A stretch of 34,863 bases of DNA from an uncultured Oscillospiraceae bacterium (GCA_934591705.1 CAKTPM010000017.1:1-34863), one strand, 5' to 3'; shown: positions 14,655 through 22,150, counted from the first letter of the stretch. A program made the numbers and translations. Notes: a model not told the origin generated them from the sequence alone.

Positions 14655-15260
14655 TCACTTGCAGAATTCGGGGTAGCCCTCCTTCAGCCCTTCGTCGTAG
14701 ATGGCCCTTTCGCCGCCGATGAACTTGGGGCGCACCCGGGCTGCCAGAAGAATGGCCTCGCCGATGCGGCTCTGGGCCAGGCGCACCGGCACGGCCACCT
14801 TCTTCAGGTGCATGCCGATGAGGGTGCCGCCGATGTCCAGGCCCGCGTCGGCCCGGATCTCCTCCACCGCCACAGGGTGGCGGAAGCTCTCATAGGCGGC
14901 GGTGGCAAAGGAGCTGCCCGCCTTGGGCTGCGGCTTGACATTCACGATCTCGGCGCCGGGCACTGCGTCATAGTCCACGATGATGGCCCGGTTGAGATGC
15001 TCGCAGCACTGGGCGGCGATGTAGACCCCGGCGGGATCAAAGACGCTGCTGAGCCCCGCGAAGATGGCGCCCGCCACCTCCGGCGTGGACCAGCTGCCCA
15101 CATTTTTGCCCACCACCTCGCTGGTGGAGCAGCCCACCACCACGATCTGGCCCCGGCGCAGGTGGGCGGCGGCCATCAGCTCCCGGGCGGCGGCGGCGGA
15201 CTCCTCCTGTACCTGCCGGAGGAGGGAACGGTTTTCTACTTCATGTACGATACCGGCCAT
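14655..15260 (-). CDS. ywlG: DUF436/TIGR01440 family protein (YwlG)
   Basis: This 201-aa protein matches the conserved, uncharacterised Firmicutes family TIGR01440 (UPF0340, YwlG in Bacillus). Characteristic blocks are QIVVVGCSTSEVVGKNVGSW, AAQCCEHLNRAIIVD, EIVNVKPQPKAGSSFATAAY, ADAGLDIGGTLIGMHLKKV and ARVRPKFIGGERA. The fold is probably an alpha/beta sandwich. No biochemical function is established as far as I know. I chose ATG 15260 over the GTG at 15269 because GAGG directly abuts the GTG but is 8 bp from the ATG. It lies 41 bp downstream of the ECF S component gene on the same strand and has its own promoter. Confidence 0.93.
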   Translation of the reverse strand: MAGIVHEVENRSLLRQVQEESAAAARELMAAAHLRRGQIVVVGCSTSEVVGKNVGSWSTPEVAGAIFAGLSSVFDPAGVYIAAQCCEHLNRAIIVDYDAVPGAEIVNVKPQPKAGSSFATAAYESFRHPVAVEEIRADAGLDIGGTLIGMHLKKVAVPVRLAQSRIGEAILLAARVRPKFIGGERAIYDEGLKEGYPEFCK

Positions 15261-15289
15261 CACAAACACCTCACTTTTGTAGTGCCATC

Positions 15290-15318
15290 ATTATACCACC
15301 GTCAGATTTTTTCTGCAA
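15290..15318 (-). promoter_or_regulatory. Promoter of ywlG
   Basis: On the minus strand TTGCAG and a TGG-extended TATAAT are 17 bp apart. The -35 lies inside the last codons of the ECF S component gene. Confidence 0.72.
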
Positions 15319-15805
15319 TATGTGCCTTCTGAAAAATCTTCAGCAGGATGAAGCCCACCACCAGGCCCACCGCCCCCTGCACCAGGTTGGAGGGGATGCC
15401 CACGGCGGCGCCGATGCCGTACTGCAGGGCCAGGGCCTCATAGACAAAGTAGCCGCCGGCCATCCAAAGCTCCGCCGCCACGCCGCTGACGATGGCGCCG
15501 GCGCTGCTCTTTTTCATGGCGGTATAGAGGAAGTAGGCCATCACGGCCATGAGCCCCTTGATGAGGAAGGTGCCGGGAGCAAAGCTGGTGTATCCGGCAA
15601 AGAGGTCGGTGAGCATCGAGCCGATGCCCGCCGCCGCACCGCCCCACCAGGGGCCCAGCAGCCAGCCGCTGAGCAGCACAAAGCAGTCGCCTAAGTTCAC
15701 ATAGCCGTTGGTGGGGGTGGGGATGCGCACCACCATGGTGGCCACGCATACCAGGGCGGCCATCAGCGCGCTGATGACCAGCTTACGAATTTTTTTGCCG
15801 CTCAT
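15302..15805 (-). CDS. ECF transporter substrate-binding (S) component
   Basis: This is a 167-aa integral membrane protein with about six hydrophobic segments. It begins KIRKLVISALMAALVCVATMVV and continues NGYVNLGDCFVLLSGWLLGPWWGG, a pattern typical of S components of energy-coupling-factor vitamin importers (the pyridoxine/hydroxymethylpyrimidine-like group). The conserved GD...L..LLGPWWG..A...GS.L.DL motif is visible. The ATP-binding and T subunits are not here and would be the shared EcfAAT module elsewhere. AAGGAG precedes the ATG at 15805. The divergent neighbour is a MocR regulator of the PdxR type, which usually responds to PLP. Vitamin B6 or a precursor is therefore the best guess for substrate, by context only. 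Confidence 0.85.
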   Translation of the reverse strand: MSGKKIRKLVISALMAALVCVATMVVRIPTPTNGYVNLGDCFVLLSGWLLGPWWGGAAAGIGSMLTDLFAGYTSFAPGTFLIKGLMAVMAYFLYTAMKKSSAGAIVSGVAAELWMAGGYFVYEALALQYGIGAAVGIPSNLVQGAVGLVVGFILLKIFQKAHIAEKI

Positions 15806-15839
15806 GGATCTTGTCTCCTTGCTATTTATGATTGCCTGT

Positions 15840-15892
15840 ATTATACTGTGTTTTGGTATTATTGAAATATCCAAAACAAGAAAGAATATACA
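15840..15892. promoter_or_regulatory. Divergent control region of mocR and the ECF S component, with inverted repeat
   Basis: The inverted repeat TTTTGGtATT...AATatCCAAAA (15851-15876) lies in the 104-bp gap. It overlaps a shared -35 position: TTGAAA on plus / TTTCAA on minus at 15862-15867. The minus -10 is TATAAT (15845-15840, 16-bp spacer); a weaker plus -10 is TATACA (15887-15892, 19-bp spacer). The layout suits one regulator dimer controlling both genes, most likely the adjacent MocR protein. Confidence 0.5.
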
Positions 15893-15909
15893 TACCAGTT
15901 GGAGGCCCT

Positions 15910-17295
15910 ATGCTGACCTACACCTTTACGAAGGATCGAAAAACCAGCTTATATGAGCAGCTCTATCGCCACATCAAGGAGGACATCCTCTTCGGGCGCC
16001 TTCGGGCGGGGGAGAAGCTGCCCTCCAAGCGGATGCTCTCGGAGCACCTGGAGGTAAGCGTCATCACGGTGAAAAACGCCTATGAGCAGCTCGTGGCGGA
16101 GGGGTATCTCTACGCCGTGGAGAAAAAGGGCTACTATGTCAGCCCGTTGGAAAAGCCCCTCGCCGCGCCGCCGCCGGCGGAGATCCTCCCGGCGGTCCGG
16201 GAGCAGCGGTGGTTCATGGACTTCGGTGCCAACTCCATGGCCCAGGAGGACTTTCCCTTTACCGTGTGGGCCCGGCTGATGCGGCAGACCATCTTAGAGC
16301 AGGATACGGCGCTCCTGCGCCCTGCGCCCCCCAGCGGCGCGGCGGTGCTGCGGGAGGCCATCGCCCAGTACCTCCGGCAATTTCGGGGCATGGCCGTGTC
16401 CCCGGAGGAGATCATAGTGGGCGCCGGCACGGAGGTGCTCTATAACCTCCTGGTGCAGCTTTTGGGCCGGGATAAGTGCTACGCCGTGGAGGAGCCGGGC
16501 TATGGCAAGATCGCCCGTATCTACGGGGTCAATCAGGTGGCGCTGGAGTATATCGGCGTGGACGATAAGGGCCTGGACATTGCCGCCCTGCGGCGCACGG
16601 AGGCGGATGTGGTGCACATTTCCCCCAGCCACCACTATCCCACCGGCATCGTCATGCCCATCGGCCGCCGCCACGAGCTTTTGCGCTGGGCGGCCCAGAA
16701 GCCGGGGCGCTATATTCTCGAGGACGACTATGACAGCGAGTTCCGCTTCGTGGGCCGGCCTATCCCCACGCTCTACTCCGCGGATGAAAACCGCCGGGTC
16801 ATCTATATCAACACCTTCTCCAAGACCATCGCCCCCTCCATCCGCATCAGCTACATGGCGCTGCCCCCGGAGCTGCTGGAGCGCTTCCGGGCCCGCCTGG
16901 GCTTTTACGCCTGCACCGTGTCCGCCTTCGAGCAGTATACCCTGGCAAATTTTATGGCCCGGGGGCACTATGAGCAGCACCTCAACCGCATGCGCAAGCG
17001 CTATCACCAAAAGCGGGACGCGGTGATCGAGACCATCGAAAAGAGCGGCCTGGGGGCCAGGATCACCGAGCAGGACGCGGGGCTGCACTTCCTCATGACC
17101 CTGCCCACGGCCCTCTCCGACGCCCGGCTCCGGGAACAGGCGGCGGCCCGGGGGCTGCACCTGCCGCTGCTTTCGGATTACTACCGGGTGCCGGAGACCG
17201 CCCCCAGCCATGTGCTGGTGGTGAACTACTCCGGCATGGACCTGCAAAAATTGCCCGAGGCGCTTCTGCGCCTGCGGGCGGCAATGGAGGAATGA
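15910..17295 (+). CDS. MocR/PdxR-type GntR regulator with aminotransferase domain
   Basis: This is a 461-aa chimeric transcription factor. Residues 1-75 form a GntR winged helix (SLYEQLYRHIKEDILFGRL, then KLPSKRMLSEHLEVSVITVK). A linker rich in Pro/Ala follows (about 78-95). The remainder is a class I aminotransferase-like domain that binds PLP as effector. The PLP-binding lysine is K305 in NTFSKTIAPSIRISY, with the D-Y pair in ILEDDYDSEFRF and IVGAGTEVLYNLL for the phosphate site. GGAGG sits 4 bp before ATG 15910. MocR proteins often activate pyridoxal biosynthesis or GABA/vitamin genes, and the divergent transporter S component fits vitamin B6 homeostasis. The specific name PdxR is an inference. 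Confidence 0.92.
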   Translation: MLTYTFTKDRKTSLYEQLYRHIKEDILFGRLRAGEKLPSKRMLSEHLEVSVITVKNAYEQLVAEGYLYAVEKKGYYVSPLEKPLAAPPPAEILPAVREQRWFMDFGANSMAQEDFPFTVWARLMRQTILEQDTALLRPAPPSGAAVLREAIAQYLRQFRGMAVSPEEIIVGAGTEVLYNLLVQLLGRDKCYAVEEPGYGKIARIYGVNQVALEYIGVDDKGLDIAALRRTEADVVHISPSHHYPTGIVMPIGRRHELLRWAAQKPGRYILEDDYDSEFRFVGRPIPTLYSADENRRVIYINTFSKTIAPSIRISYMALPPELLERFRARLGFYACTVSAFEQYTLANFMARGHYEQHLNRMRKRYHQKRDAVIETIEKSGLGARITEQDAGLHFLMTLPTALSDARLREQAAARGLHLPLLSDYYRVPETAPSHVLVVNYSGMDLQKLPEALLRLRAAMEE

Positions 17296-17298
17296 AGC

Positions 17299-17802
17299 AT
17301 GTACGACGAACTGACAAAAAGCGACCTGCAGAAGATGCAGGAGGAGATCGACCACCGGGTGCAGGTGCTGCGGCCGCAGCTCATCGAGGAGGTGCAGACG
17401 GCCCGGGCCTTCGGCGATCTGAGCGAGAACTATGAATATAAGGTAGCCAAGCAGGAGAAAAACCGCAATGACGCCCGGATCCGCTATCTCCAGCGGATGA
17501 TCAAGACCGCCCGGGTCATCGAGGACAACTCCGCCGCCGACACGGCGGGGCTCTATGACTTCGTGGATATCCGCATGGAGAATACCGGCGCCACCCGCCG
17601 CATCCAGCTGGTGACCACCCTCCGGCAGGACGCCCTCCGGGGCCTCATCAGCAAGGAGTCCCCGGTGGGCAAGGCGGTGATGGGCCGCCGGGTGGGGGAG
17701 CGGGTGCAGGCCGTGATGGAAAACGGCCGCAGCTTTTATGTGGAAATTCTCGCCATCGAAAAGGGCGCCGATGACGGCACCATCCCCATCGGCACATTTT
17801 AA
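17299..17802 (+). CDS. GreA/GreB-family transcription elongation factor
   Basis: A 167-aa protein of the Gre family, which rescues backtracked RNA polymerase by stimulating transcript cleavage. Residues 1-75 are the N-terminal coiled coil. The tip motif ARAFGDLSENYEYKVAK carries the acidic residues D40 and E43 that act at the polymerase active site. The C-terminal FKBP-like domain includes VDIRMENTGATRRIQLV and ESPVGKAVMGRRVGE, matching the usual SP.G.AL.G...G signature. The start is 3 bp after the mocR stop with GGAGG inside the end of mocR, so it is coupled to mocR. Its alignment to canonical GreA is imperfect (Y for A in the NAEY part), so I treat it as a possible second, paralogous Gre factor. 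Confidence 0.88.
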   Translation: MYDELTKSDLQKMQEEIDHRVQVLRPQLIEEVQTARAFGDLSENYEYKVAKQEKNRNDARIRYLQRMIKTARVIEDNSAADTAGLYDFVDIRMENTGATRRIQLVTTLRQDALRGLISKESPVGKAVMGRRVGERVQAVMENGRSFYVEILAIEKGADDGTIPIGTF

Positions 17803-17823
17803 GGAGGAAAAGGAGGGAGCCCC

Positions 17824-18750
17824 ATGACCCTGCAGCAATTGCGCTATGTCACCGCCGTGGCGGAAGCGGGCACCGTGAGCGGCGCGGCCAAGGCGCTGTT
17901 CATCTCCCAGCCCAGTTTGACCGCCGCCATTCAGGAGCTGGAAAGGGAGATGGGCATCACCATCTTCCTGCGCACCAACCGGGGGGTGGTGCTCTCCCGG
18001 GAGGGCGATGAGTTTTTGGGCTATGCCCGGCAGGTGCTGATGCAGGCCGAGCTTTTGGAGCAGCGCTACGGCACCCGCTCCCAGCACCGCCAGGCGTTTT
18101 CCGTGTCCTCCCAGCACTACAGCTTCGCCTCCCAGGCCTTCGCCAAGGTCCTCCGGGACTTAGGCGGCGAGACCTACAGCGTGACCCTCCGGGAGACCAC
18201 CACCTATGAGGTCATCGAGGATGTGGGCCGCCTGCGCAGCGAGGTGGGGGTGCTGCTGGTGACGGAGGAGAACGCCCCGGTGCTGCGGCGGCTCTTCCGG
18301 GAATACGACCTGGCGTACACCGAGCTGGCGGAGAAGCCCTCCACGGTGTATGTCAGCATGAACCACCCCCTGGCCCACAAGGGGGAGGTCACCGAGGAGG
18401 ATCTTTTGCCCTATCCCTGCGTGTCCTTCGAGCAGGGGCGGCACAACGCCCTGTTCTTCTCCGAGGACATCTCCATGCCGGCGGTGACCCCCCGGCACAT
18501 CTTGGTCCGGGACCGGGCCACCGCCAACGACCTGACCCTGGCCCTCAACGCCTACCAGGCCGGCAGCGGCCTCAACGATGCCGAGGGCACGGAGAAGTAC
18601 CCCTATGTATCCCTGAAGCTCCGCTCCGAGCGGAAGATCAGCTTGGGGTATATCGTGCGGCGCAGCATGCTCCTGAGCCCCATGGCCCAGGCCTACATCC
18701 AGGCCATGCAGGACTACGCCGAGACCTACCGGCAGACCCATGAGATATAG
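17824..18750 (+). CDS. LysR-family transcriptional regulator
   Basis: This 308-aa regulator has the LysR winged helix at residues 1-60 (MTLQQLRYVTAVAEAGTVSG, then AAKALFISQPSLTAAIQELE). The effector-binding domain (about 90-300) resembles the periplasmic-binding-protein fold, with VGVLLVTEENAPVL and a dimer region near RATANDLTLALNAYQAGSGL. The acidic NDAEGTEKYPYVSLKL segment is unusual. Double Shine-Dalgarno AGGAGG lies before the ATG, 21 bp after the Gre-like gene. No metabolic target gene is adjacent on a divergent strand, so the regulated pathway cannot be inferred. It ends the mocR-gre-lysR run; no good terminator is visible after it. Confidence 0.93.
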   Translation: MTLQQLRYVTAVAEAGTVSGAAKALFISQPSLTAAIQELEREMGITIFLRTNRGVVLSREGDEFLGYARQVLMQAELLEQRYGTRSQHRQAFSVSSQHYSFASQAFAKVLRDLGGETYSVTLRETTTYEVIEDVGRLRSEVGVLLVTEENAPVLRRLFREYDLAYTELAEKPSTVYVSMNHPLAHKGEVTEEDLLPYPCVSFEQGRHNALFFSEDISMPAVTPRHILVRDRATANDLTLALNAYQAGSGLNDAEGTEKYPYVSLKLRSERKISLGYIVRRSMLLSPMAQAYIQAMQDYAETYRQTHEI

Positions 18751-18783
18751 GATAAAGCTATAACAAATTTAGTTTTCGCGTAT

Positions 18784-18812
18784 TTTACAAATGGCAAAAA
18801 CCGCGCTATATT
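18784..18812 (+). promoter_or_regulatory. Promoter of the small membrane protein at 18874
   Basis: TTTACA and TATATT are separated by 17 bp, about 60 bp upstream of the start codon. Confidence 0.65.
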
Positions 18813-18873
18813 TGAGGTACAAAAAGCAAGAGCAAAAAACATCAAATATAGAGAAATGAAAGGAGTTTTTGCT

Positions 18874-19059
18874 ATGAACAAGAAAACGGCTGTGGTGCTC
18901 GCGGTGCTCCTGACATTGGTGGTGCTGGGTACCTTCGTATCCCTGCTGATGCATCAGTTCAACCCCGTGGTCAAGGTCACCGGTCTTCTGCTGGGCTTCC
19001 TGACCTTCATCGACCTGAATCTCATCTGCGGCGTTCTGGCAGGCAGCTACGACAAGTAA
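18874..19059 (+). CDS. Small membrane protein, function unknown
   Basis: This 61-aa protein has two hydrophobic segments (TAVVLAVLLTLVVLGTFVSL and VVKVTGLLLGFLTFIDLNLI) and short polar ends, so it is probably a membrane hairpin. AAAGGAG lies 8 bp upstream of the ATG at 18874. An ATG at 18856 is in frame but precedes that ribosome site. It has its own promoter, sits alone between a LysR regulator and a HAD phosphatase, and resembles no family I recognise. Confidence 0.7.
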   Translation: MNKKTAVVLAVLLTLVVLGTFVSLLMHQFNPVVKVTGLLLGFLTFIDLNLICGVLAGSYDK

Positions 19060-19108
19060 GTGCAAAGCATTTTCTCTCTTTGAGTCCTTGTTCCCTGTTA
19101 CCCGAAAA

Positions 19109-19138
19109 GGGGGGCGGCCGCAGATGCAGCCGCCCCCC
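19109..19138 (-). terminator. Terminator of the HAD hydrolase gene
   Basis: GGGGGGCGGC and GCCGCCCCCC form a perfect 10-bp GC stem, followed on the minus strand by TTTTCGG. It can also stop reading from the small gene on the plus strand. Confidence 0.75.
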
Positions 19139-19146
19139 ACATATTT

Positions 19147-19773
19147 TCAAAGAAGCTGGGAAAAGTCCGTGATGAAGCGGTCACAGACCGCCCGCATGTC
19201 CTTTTCCGTGGCATCGAAGAAGGGGTCGTATACCCCCACCACCTGCATCCCGGCGGCCTTGGCACTGCGGCAGGCGGCCAGGGAGTCGTCAAACACGGTG
19301 CAATCTCCGGGGGCCACCCCCATCAGGGCCGCCACCTTCTTGTAGACGGTGCTCTCCCGCTTGTCCAGCCCCAGCTCCTGGGCGAAGAACACCCGCTCAA
19401 AGTAGGGCAGAAGCTCCCAGCGGGTGAGAGCGGCCCGGCAGTGCTCCGGCACGGCGCTGGTGAGCACGATCATCCGCTCCCCGGCCCGGCGGCAATGCTC
19501 CAAATAGTCCCGGACATGGGGCTTCAGAGGCACCCGGGCGGCATAAACATCCCCGGCCATCTCCATCCACTCGTCCATGATCTCCTGGGTGGACTCCTCC
19601 AGCTGGCAGTATTCCTTGGTGAATACCGCCGCCAGGGGGAAGACGGTGTGGGCCACGCCCTCATAGTACTCCCGGGTATACGCCATGCCGCGCTTGGCCA
19701 AAAACGCCTCGTCCACATCCCTCCAAACACCGTTGGAATCCGTCAAAACGCCGTCCATATCAAAAATCAGCAT
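19147..19773 (-). CDS. HAD-superfamily hydrolase (phosphatase-like)
   Basis: A 208-aa member of the haloacid dehalogenase superfamily, subfamily IA with a helical cap. Motif I is LIFDMDGVLTDS (nucleophile D5, acid/base D7), motif II is MIVLTSAV, motif III is the Lys in LGLDKRESTVYKKVAAL, and motif IV is CTVFDDSLAACRSA. The cap covers roughly residues 15-85. The family includes phosphoglycolate phosphatase and beta-phosphoglucomutase; the substrate cannot be told here. AGGAGG precedes the ATG. It diverges from the rarD-like permease gene, with promoters that overlap head to head. Confidence 0.9.
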   Translation of the reverse strand: MLIFDMDGVLTDSNGVWRDVDEAFLAKRGMAYTREYYEGVAHTVFPLAAVFTKEYCQLEESTQEIMDEWMEMAGDVYAARVPLKPHVRDYLEHCRRAGERMIVLTSAVPEHCRAALTRWELLPYFERVFFAQELGLDKRESTVYKKVAALMGVAPGDCTVFDDSLAACRSAKAAGMQVVGVYDPFFDATEKDMRAVCDRFITDFSQLL

Positions 19774-19796
19774 GGAAAAACCTCCTAAATGCGCAC

Positions 19797-19825
19797 TTGC
19801 TATTTCCGCTGGTGGGTGCTAAAAT
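19797..19825 (+). promoter_or_regulatory. Promoter of the RarD-type permease
   Basis: TTGCTA (19797-19802) and TAAAAT (19820-19825) are 17 bp apart. Confidence 0.65.
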
Positions 19826-19839
19826 TTGGCGGTATCAAA

Positions 19840-19868
19840 ATTCTACCATCCTGTGCTTTTTCTGTAAA
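19840..19868 (-). promoter_or_regulatory. Promoter of the HAD hydrolase gene
   Basis: On the minus strand TTTACA (19868-19863) and a TGG-extended TAGAAT (19845-19840) are 17 bp apart. The element lies between the rarD promoter and the rarD ribosome site. Confidence 0.62.
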
Positions 19869-19881
19869 GGGGGAGTTGTCC

Positions 19882-20775
19882 TTGGCACAGTATAATTACA
19901 AAAAGGGCCTGTGGGCCATGGCCGCCTGCTTTTCCCTGTGGGGCTTCCAGCCCCTTTACTGGTATCTCTGCCAGGGCATGGAGACCTTCTTCATGCTGGC
20001 CAGCCGCATCATCTGGGCCGCGGCGGCCTGCCTTGCGCTGCTGAAAATACAAGGCAAGCTCCCCCAGCTGGCTGCCGCCTTCCGGGATAAAAAGATCCTC
20101 CTGCGGGAGATACCCGCCACCCTGCTGCTGCTGGGGGACTGGGGCGTCTACCTCTGGGCGGTGACCAACGGCCGGGTGATGGAGTGCTCCCTGGGGTACT
20201 ATATCCAGCCCCTGGTGGTCTTTTTCCTGGGGGCCCTGCTCTTTAAGGAGAAGATCTACTGGCAGCATTTTGTCATCCTTGCGATCATGGCGGTGGGCAT
20301 CGTGCTATCTGCCCGGGGCTTCGGCGGGGTGCCTATGGTCACCGTCTCCCTGGCGGGGATGTTCGCGGTGTATGCCGCCATCAAAAAGAGCATGGTCATC
20401 GATTCCATCGTGTCCACCACCATGGAGATCGTGATGATGGCCCCCCTTGCACTGCTGTTCATCGCCTTTTTCCGTATGGGGGATGATGGCATCGGCGGCC
20501 TTACGCCGCTGCGCCTGCTGCTGATGGTGGGGGCGGGCCTGGTGACCTGCTCACCCATGCTGTTTTACTCCGTGGGCGTGCGGAACCTGCCCCTGACCAC
20601 GGCGGGCATCTGCCAGTATGCAAGCCCCACCTTCTCCATCCTCTGCAGTCTCATCATGGGCGAGGTGATGACCCGGGAAAAGCTGGTGAGCTTTCTTTTC
20701 ATCTGGCTGGGGGTCATCCTCTACACGGTCTTCACCGTGCGGCAGAGCCGCCGGGCCCCGGCGGAGGCCCATTGA
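19882..20775 (+). CDS. rarD: RarD-family EamA transporter
   Basis: This is a 297-aa integral membrane protein of the drug/metabolite (EamA) superfamily. It has about ten hydrophobic segments and the RarD hallmarks KKGLWAMAACFSLWGFQPLYW near the N-terminus and LLLLGDWGVYLWAVTNGRVME in the first half. The second half includes TTAGICQYASPTFSILCSLI. RarD was named for a link to chloramphenicol sensitivity; its real substrate is unknown. I place the start at a TTG (19882-19884), 6 bp after GGGGGAG, because no ATG or GTG fits the ribosome site and the first family-like residues begin there. A TTG at 19876 is the alternative. Its terminator is the hairpin at 20789-20817. Confidence 0.88.
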   Translation: MAQYNYKKGLWAMAACFSLWGFQPLYWYLCQGMETFFMLASRIIWAAAACLALLKIQGKLPQLAAAFRDKKILLREIPATLLLLGDWGVYLWAVTNGRVMECSLGYYIQPLVVFFLGALLFKEKIYWQHFVILAIMAVGIVLSARGFGGVPMVTVSLAGMFAVYAAIKKSMVIDSIVSTTMEIVMMAPLALLFIAFFRMGDDGIGGLTPLRLLLMVGAGLVTCSPMLFYSVGVRNLPLTTAGICQYASPTFSILCSLIMGEVMTREKLVSFLFIWLGVILYTVFTVRQSRRAPAEAH

Positions 20776-20788
20776 GAGAAAATCAGTA

Positions 20789-20817
20789 AAAACCGGCAGG
20801 CCGCGCCTGCCGGTTTT
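20789..20817 (+). terminator. Terminator of rarD
   Basis: AAAACCGGCAGG and CCTGCCGGTTTT form a perfect 12-bp stem with loop CCGCG. It starts 14 bp after the stop. Beyond it, 20818-20947 holds no gene. Confidence 0.88.
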
Positions 20818-20947
20818 CTCTGCCCTTGGGCCGGAGCAGGGGGGAGACAGGTCGGCCGGAGGGTACAGCACAGTGCCACATAAAAAGAAAAATATATACA
20901 AAAAGTGGGGAAAATCGATGAATTTTTCCGCAAAAGTCCAAGCCGGC

Positions 20948-20975
20948 TTGACAAACGGGCGGGAAGTTGTACAAT
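20948..20975 (+). promoter_or_regulatory. Promoter of the PTS EIIC-like gene
   Basis: A perfect TTGACA and TACAAT are 16 bp apart, about 55 bp before the start codon. Confidence 0.75.
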
Positions 20976-21029
20976 GGCGGTGGCTGTGTCACCGTACATG
21001 GCCAATCTGTTATGTATGAGGGAAAACTC

Positions 21030-22133
21030 ATGGGAAAGATCAAAGCATTCTGCAAACGCAAAAACATTGAAATATCGCTCAAGCGCTACGGCATCGACGC
21101 GCTGGCCGCCATGGCGCAGGGATTGTTCTGCACGCTTCTGGTGGGCACCATCCTCAACACCCTGGGCAGCCAGCTGCACATCGGCTTTCTCAACAGCATC
21201 GTGGCCACCGTGGGCAAGGGCGACGCCGCGGTGAGCTATACCATCGGCGGCCTTGCCTCGGCCATGGTGGGCCCCGCCATGGCGGTGGCCATCGGCTACG
21301 CACTGCAGGCCCCGGCCATGGTGCTCTTCTCCCTGGTGCCCGTGGGCTTCGGCACCAATGCCATGGGCGGCGCCGGCGGCCCCCTGGCCGTGCTCATCGT
21401 GGCCATCGTGGCCGCCGAGTGCGGCAAGGCCGTCAGCAAGGAGACCAAGGTGGATATCCTGGTGACCCCCATCGTCACCATCCTGGTGGGCCTGGGCTTC
21501 TCGTGGCTGGTGGCGGCCCCCATCGGCGCCGGCGCCAGCTGGGTGGGCCGGGTCATCATGTGGGCCACGGAGCTGCAGCCCTTCTTCATGGGCATTTTAG
21601 TATCCGTCATTGTGGGCGTGGCTCTGACGCTGCCCATCTCCTCCGCCGCCATCTGCGCGGCTCTGAGCTTGACCGGTCTCGCCGGCGGCGCTGCCGTGGC
21701 GGGCTGCTGCGCGCAGATGGTGGGCTTTGCCGTGATGAGCTTCCGGGAAAACCGCTGGGGCGGCCTGGTGAGCCAGGGCCTGGGCACCAGTATGCTCCAG
21801 ATGGGCAACATCGTGAAAAACCCCAAGATCTGGATCGCCCCCACCCTCACCTCCGCCATCACCGGCCCCATCGCCACCTGCCTCTTTAAGCTGGAGATGA
21901 ACGGCGCCGCCGTGAACTCCGGCATGGGCACCTGCGGCCTGTGCGGCCTCATCGGCGTGTGGACGGGCTGGGTGGCCCCCACCAACGGCGCGGCACCCAT
22001 CGTGCCCGGCGTCATGGACTGGCTGGGCCTGGCCCTTGTCTGCATCGTGCTGCCCGCCGTGATCTGCTGGCTGCTGGGCCTTGCGTCCCGCCGCCTGGGC
22101 TGGATCAAGGAGGGCGACCTGAAGCTGGACTGA
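21030..22133 (+). CDS. Stand-alone PTS EIIC_2-like membrane transporter
   Basis: This is a 367-aa polytopic membrane protein with about nine to ten hydrophobic segments. Its sequence fits the PTS EIIC type 2 family: FLNSIVATVGKGDAAVSYTI, MAVAIGYALQAPAMVLFSLV, GFGTNAMGGAGGPLAVLIVA, ECGKAVSKETKVDILVTPIV and FKLEMNGAAVNSGMGTCGL. The last 15 residues are cytoplasmic and charged. GAGGGA lies 7 bp before ATG 21030. No EIIA or EIIB domain is fused and none is nearby. It may therefore use subunits encoded elsewhere, or transport by another mechanism. The substrate is not deducible. A strong terminator at 22151-22192 ends the unit. Confidence 0.85.
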   Translation: MGKIKAFCKRKNIEISLKRYGIDALAAMAQGLFCTLLVGTILNTLGSQLHIGFLNSIVATVGKGDAAVSYTIGGLASAMVGPAMAVAIGYALQAPAMVLFSLVPVGFGTNAMGGAGGPLAVLIVAIVAAECGKAVSKETKVDILVTPIVTILVGLGFSWLVAAPIGAGASWVGRVIMWATELQPFFMGILVSVIVGVALTLPISSAAICAALSLTGLAGGAAVAGCCAQMVGFAVMSFRENRWGGLVSQGLGTSMLQMGNIVKNPKIWIAPTLTSAITGPIATCLFKLEMNGAAVNSGMGTCGLCGLIGVWTGWVAPTNGAAPIVPGVMDWLGLALVCIVLPAVICWLLGLASRRLGWIKEGDLKLD

Positions 22134-22150
22134 GGCCGCTCTGAACAGAT

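Noticed and set aside
16294..18117. Long antisense open frame across mocR, gre and lysR
   Set aside because: It spans three well-supported genes on the other strand and two gene boundaries, and shows no family motif.
20909..20931. GGAAAA...TTTTTCC as a terminator
   Set aside because: The stem is weak and AT-only apart from two GC pairs, lies upstream of a promoter, and no gene ends just before it.
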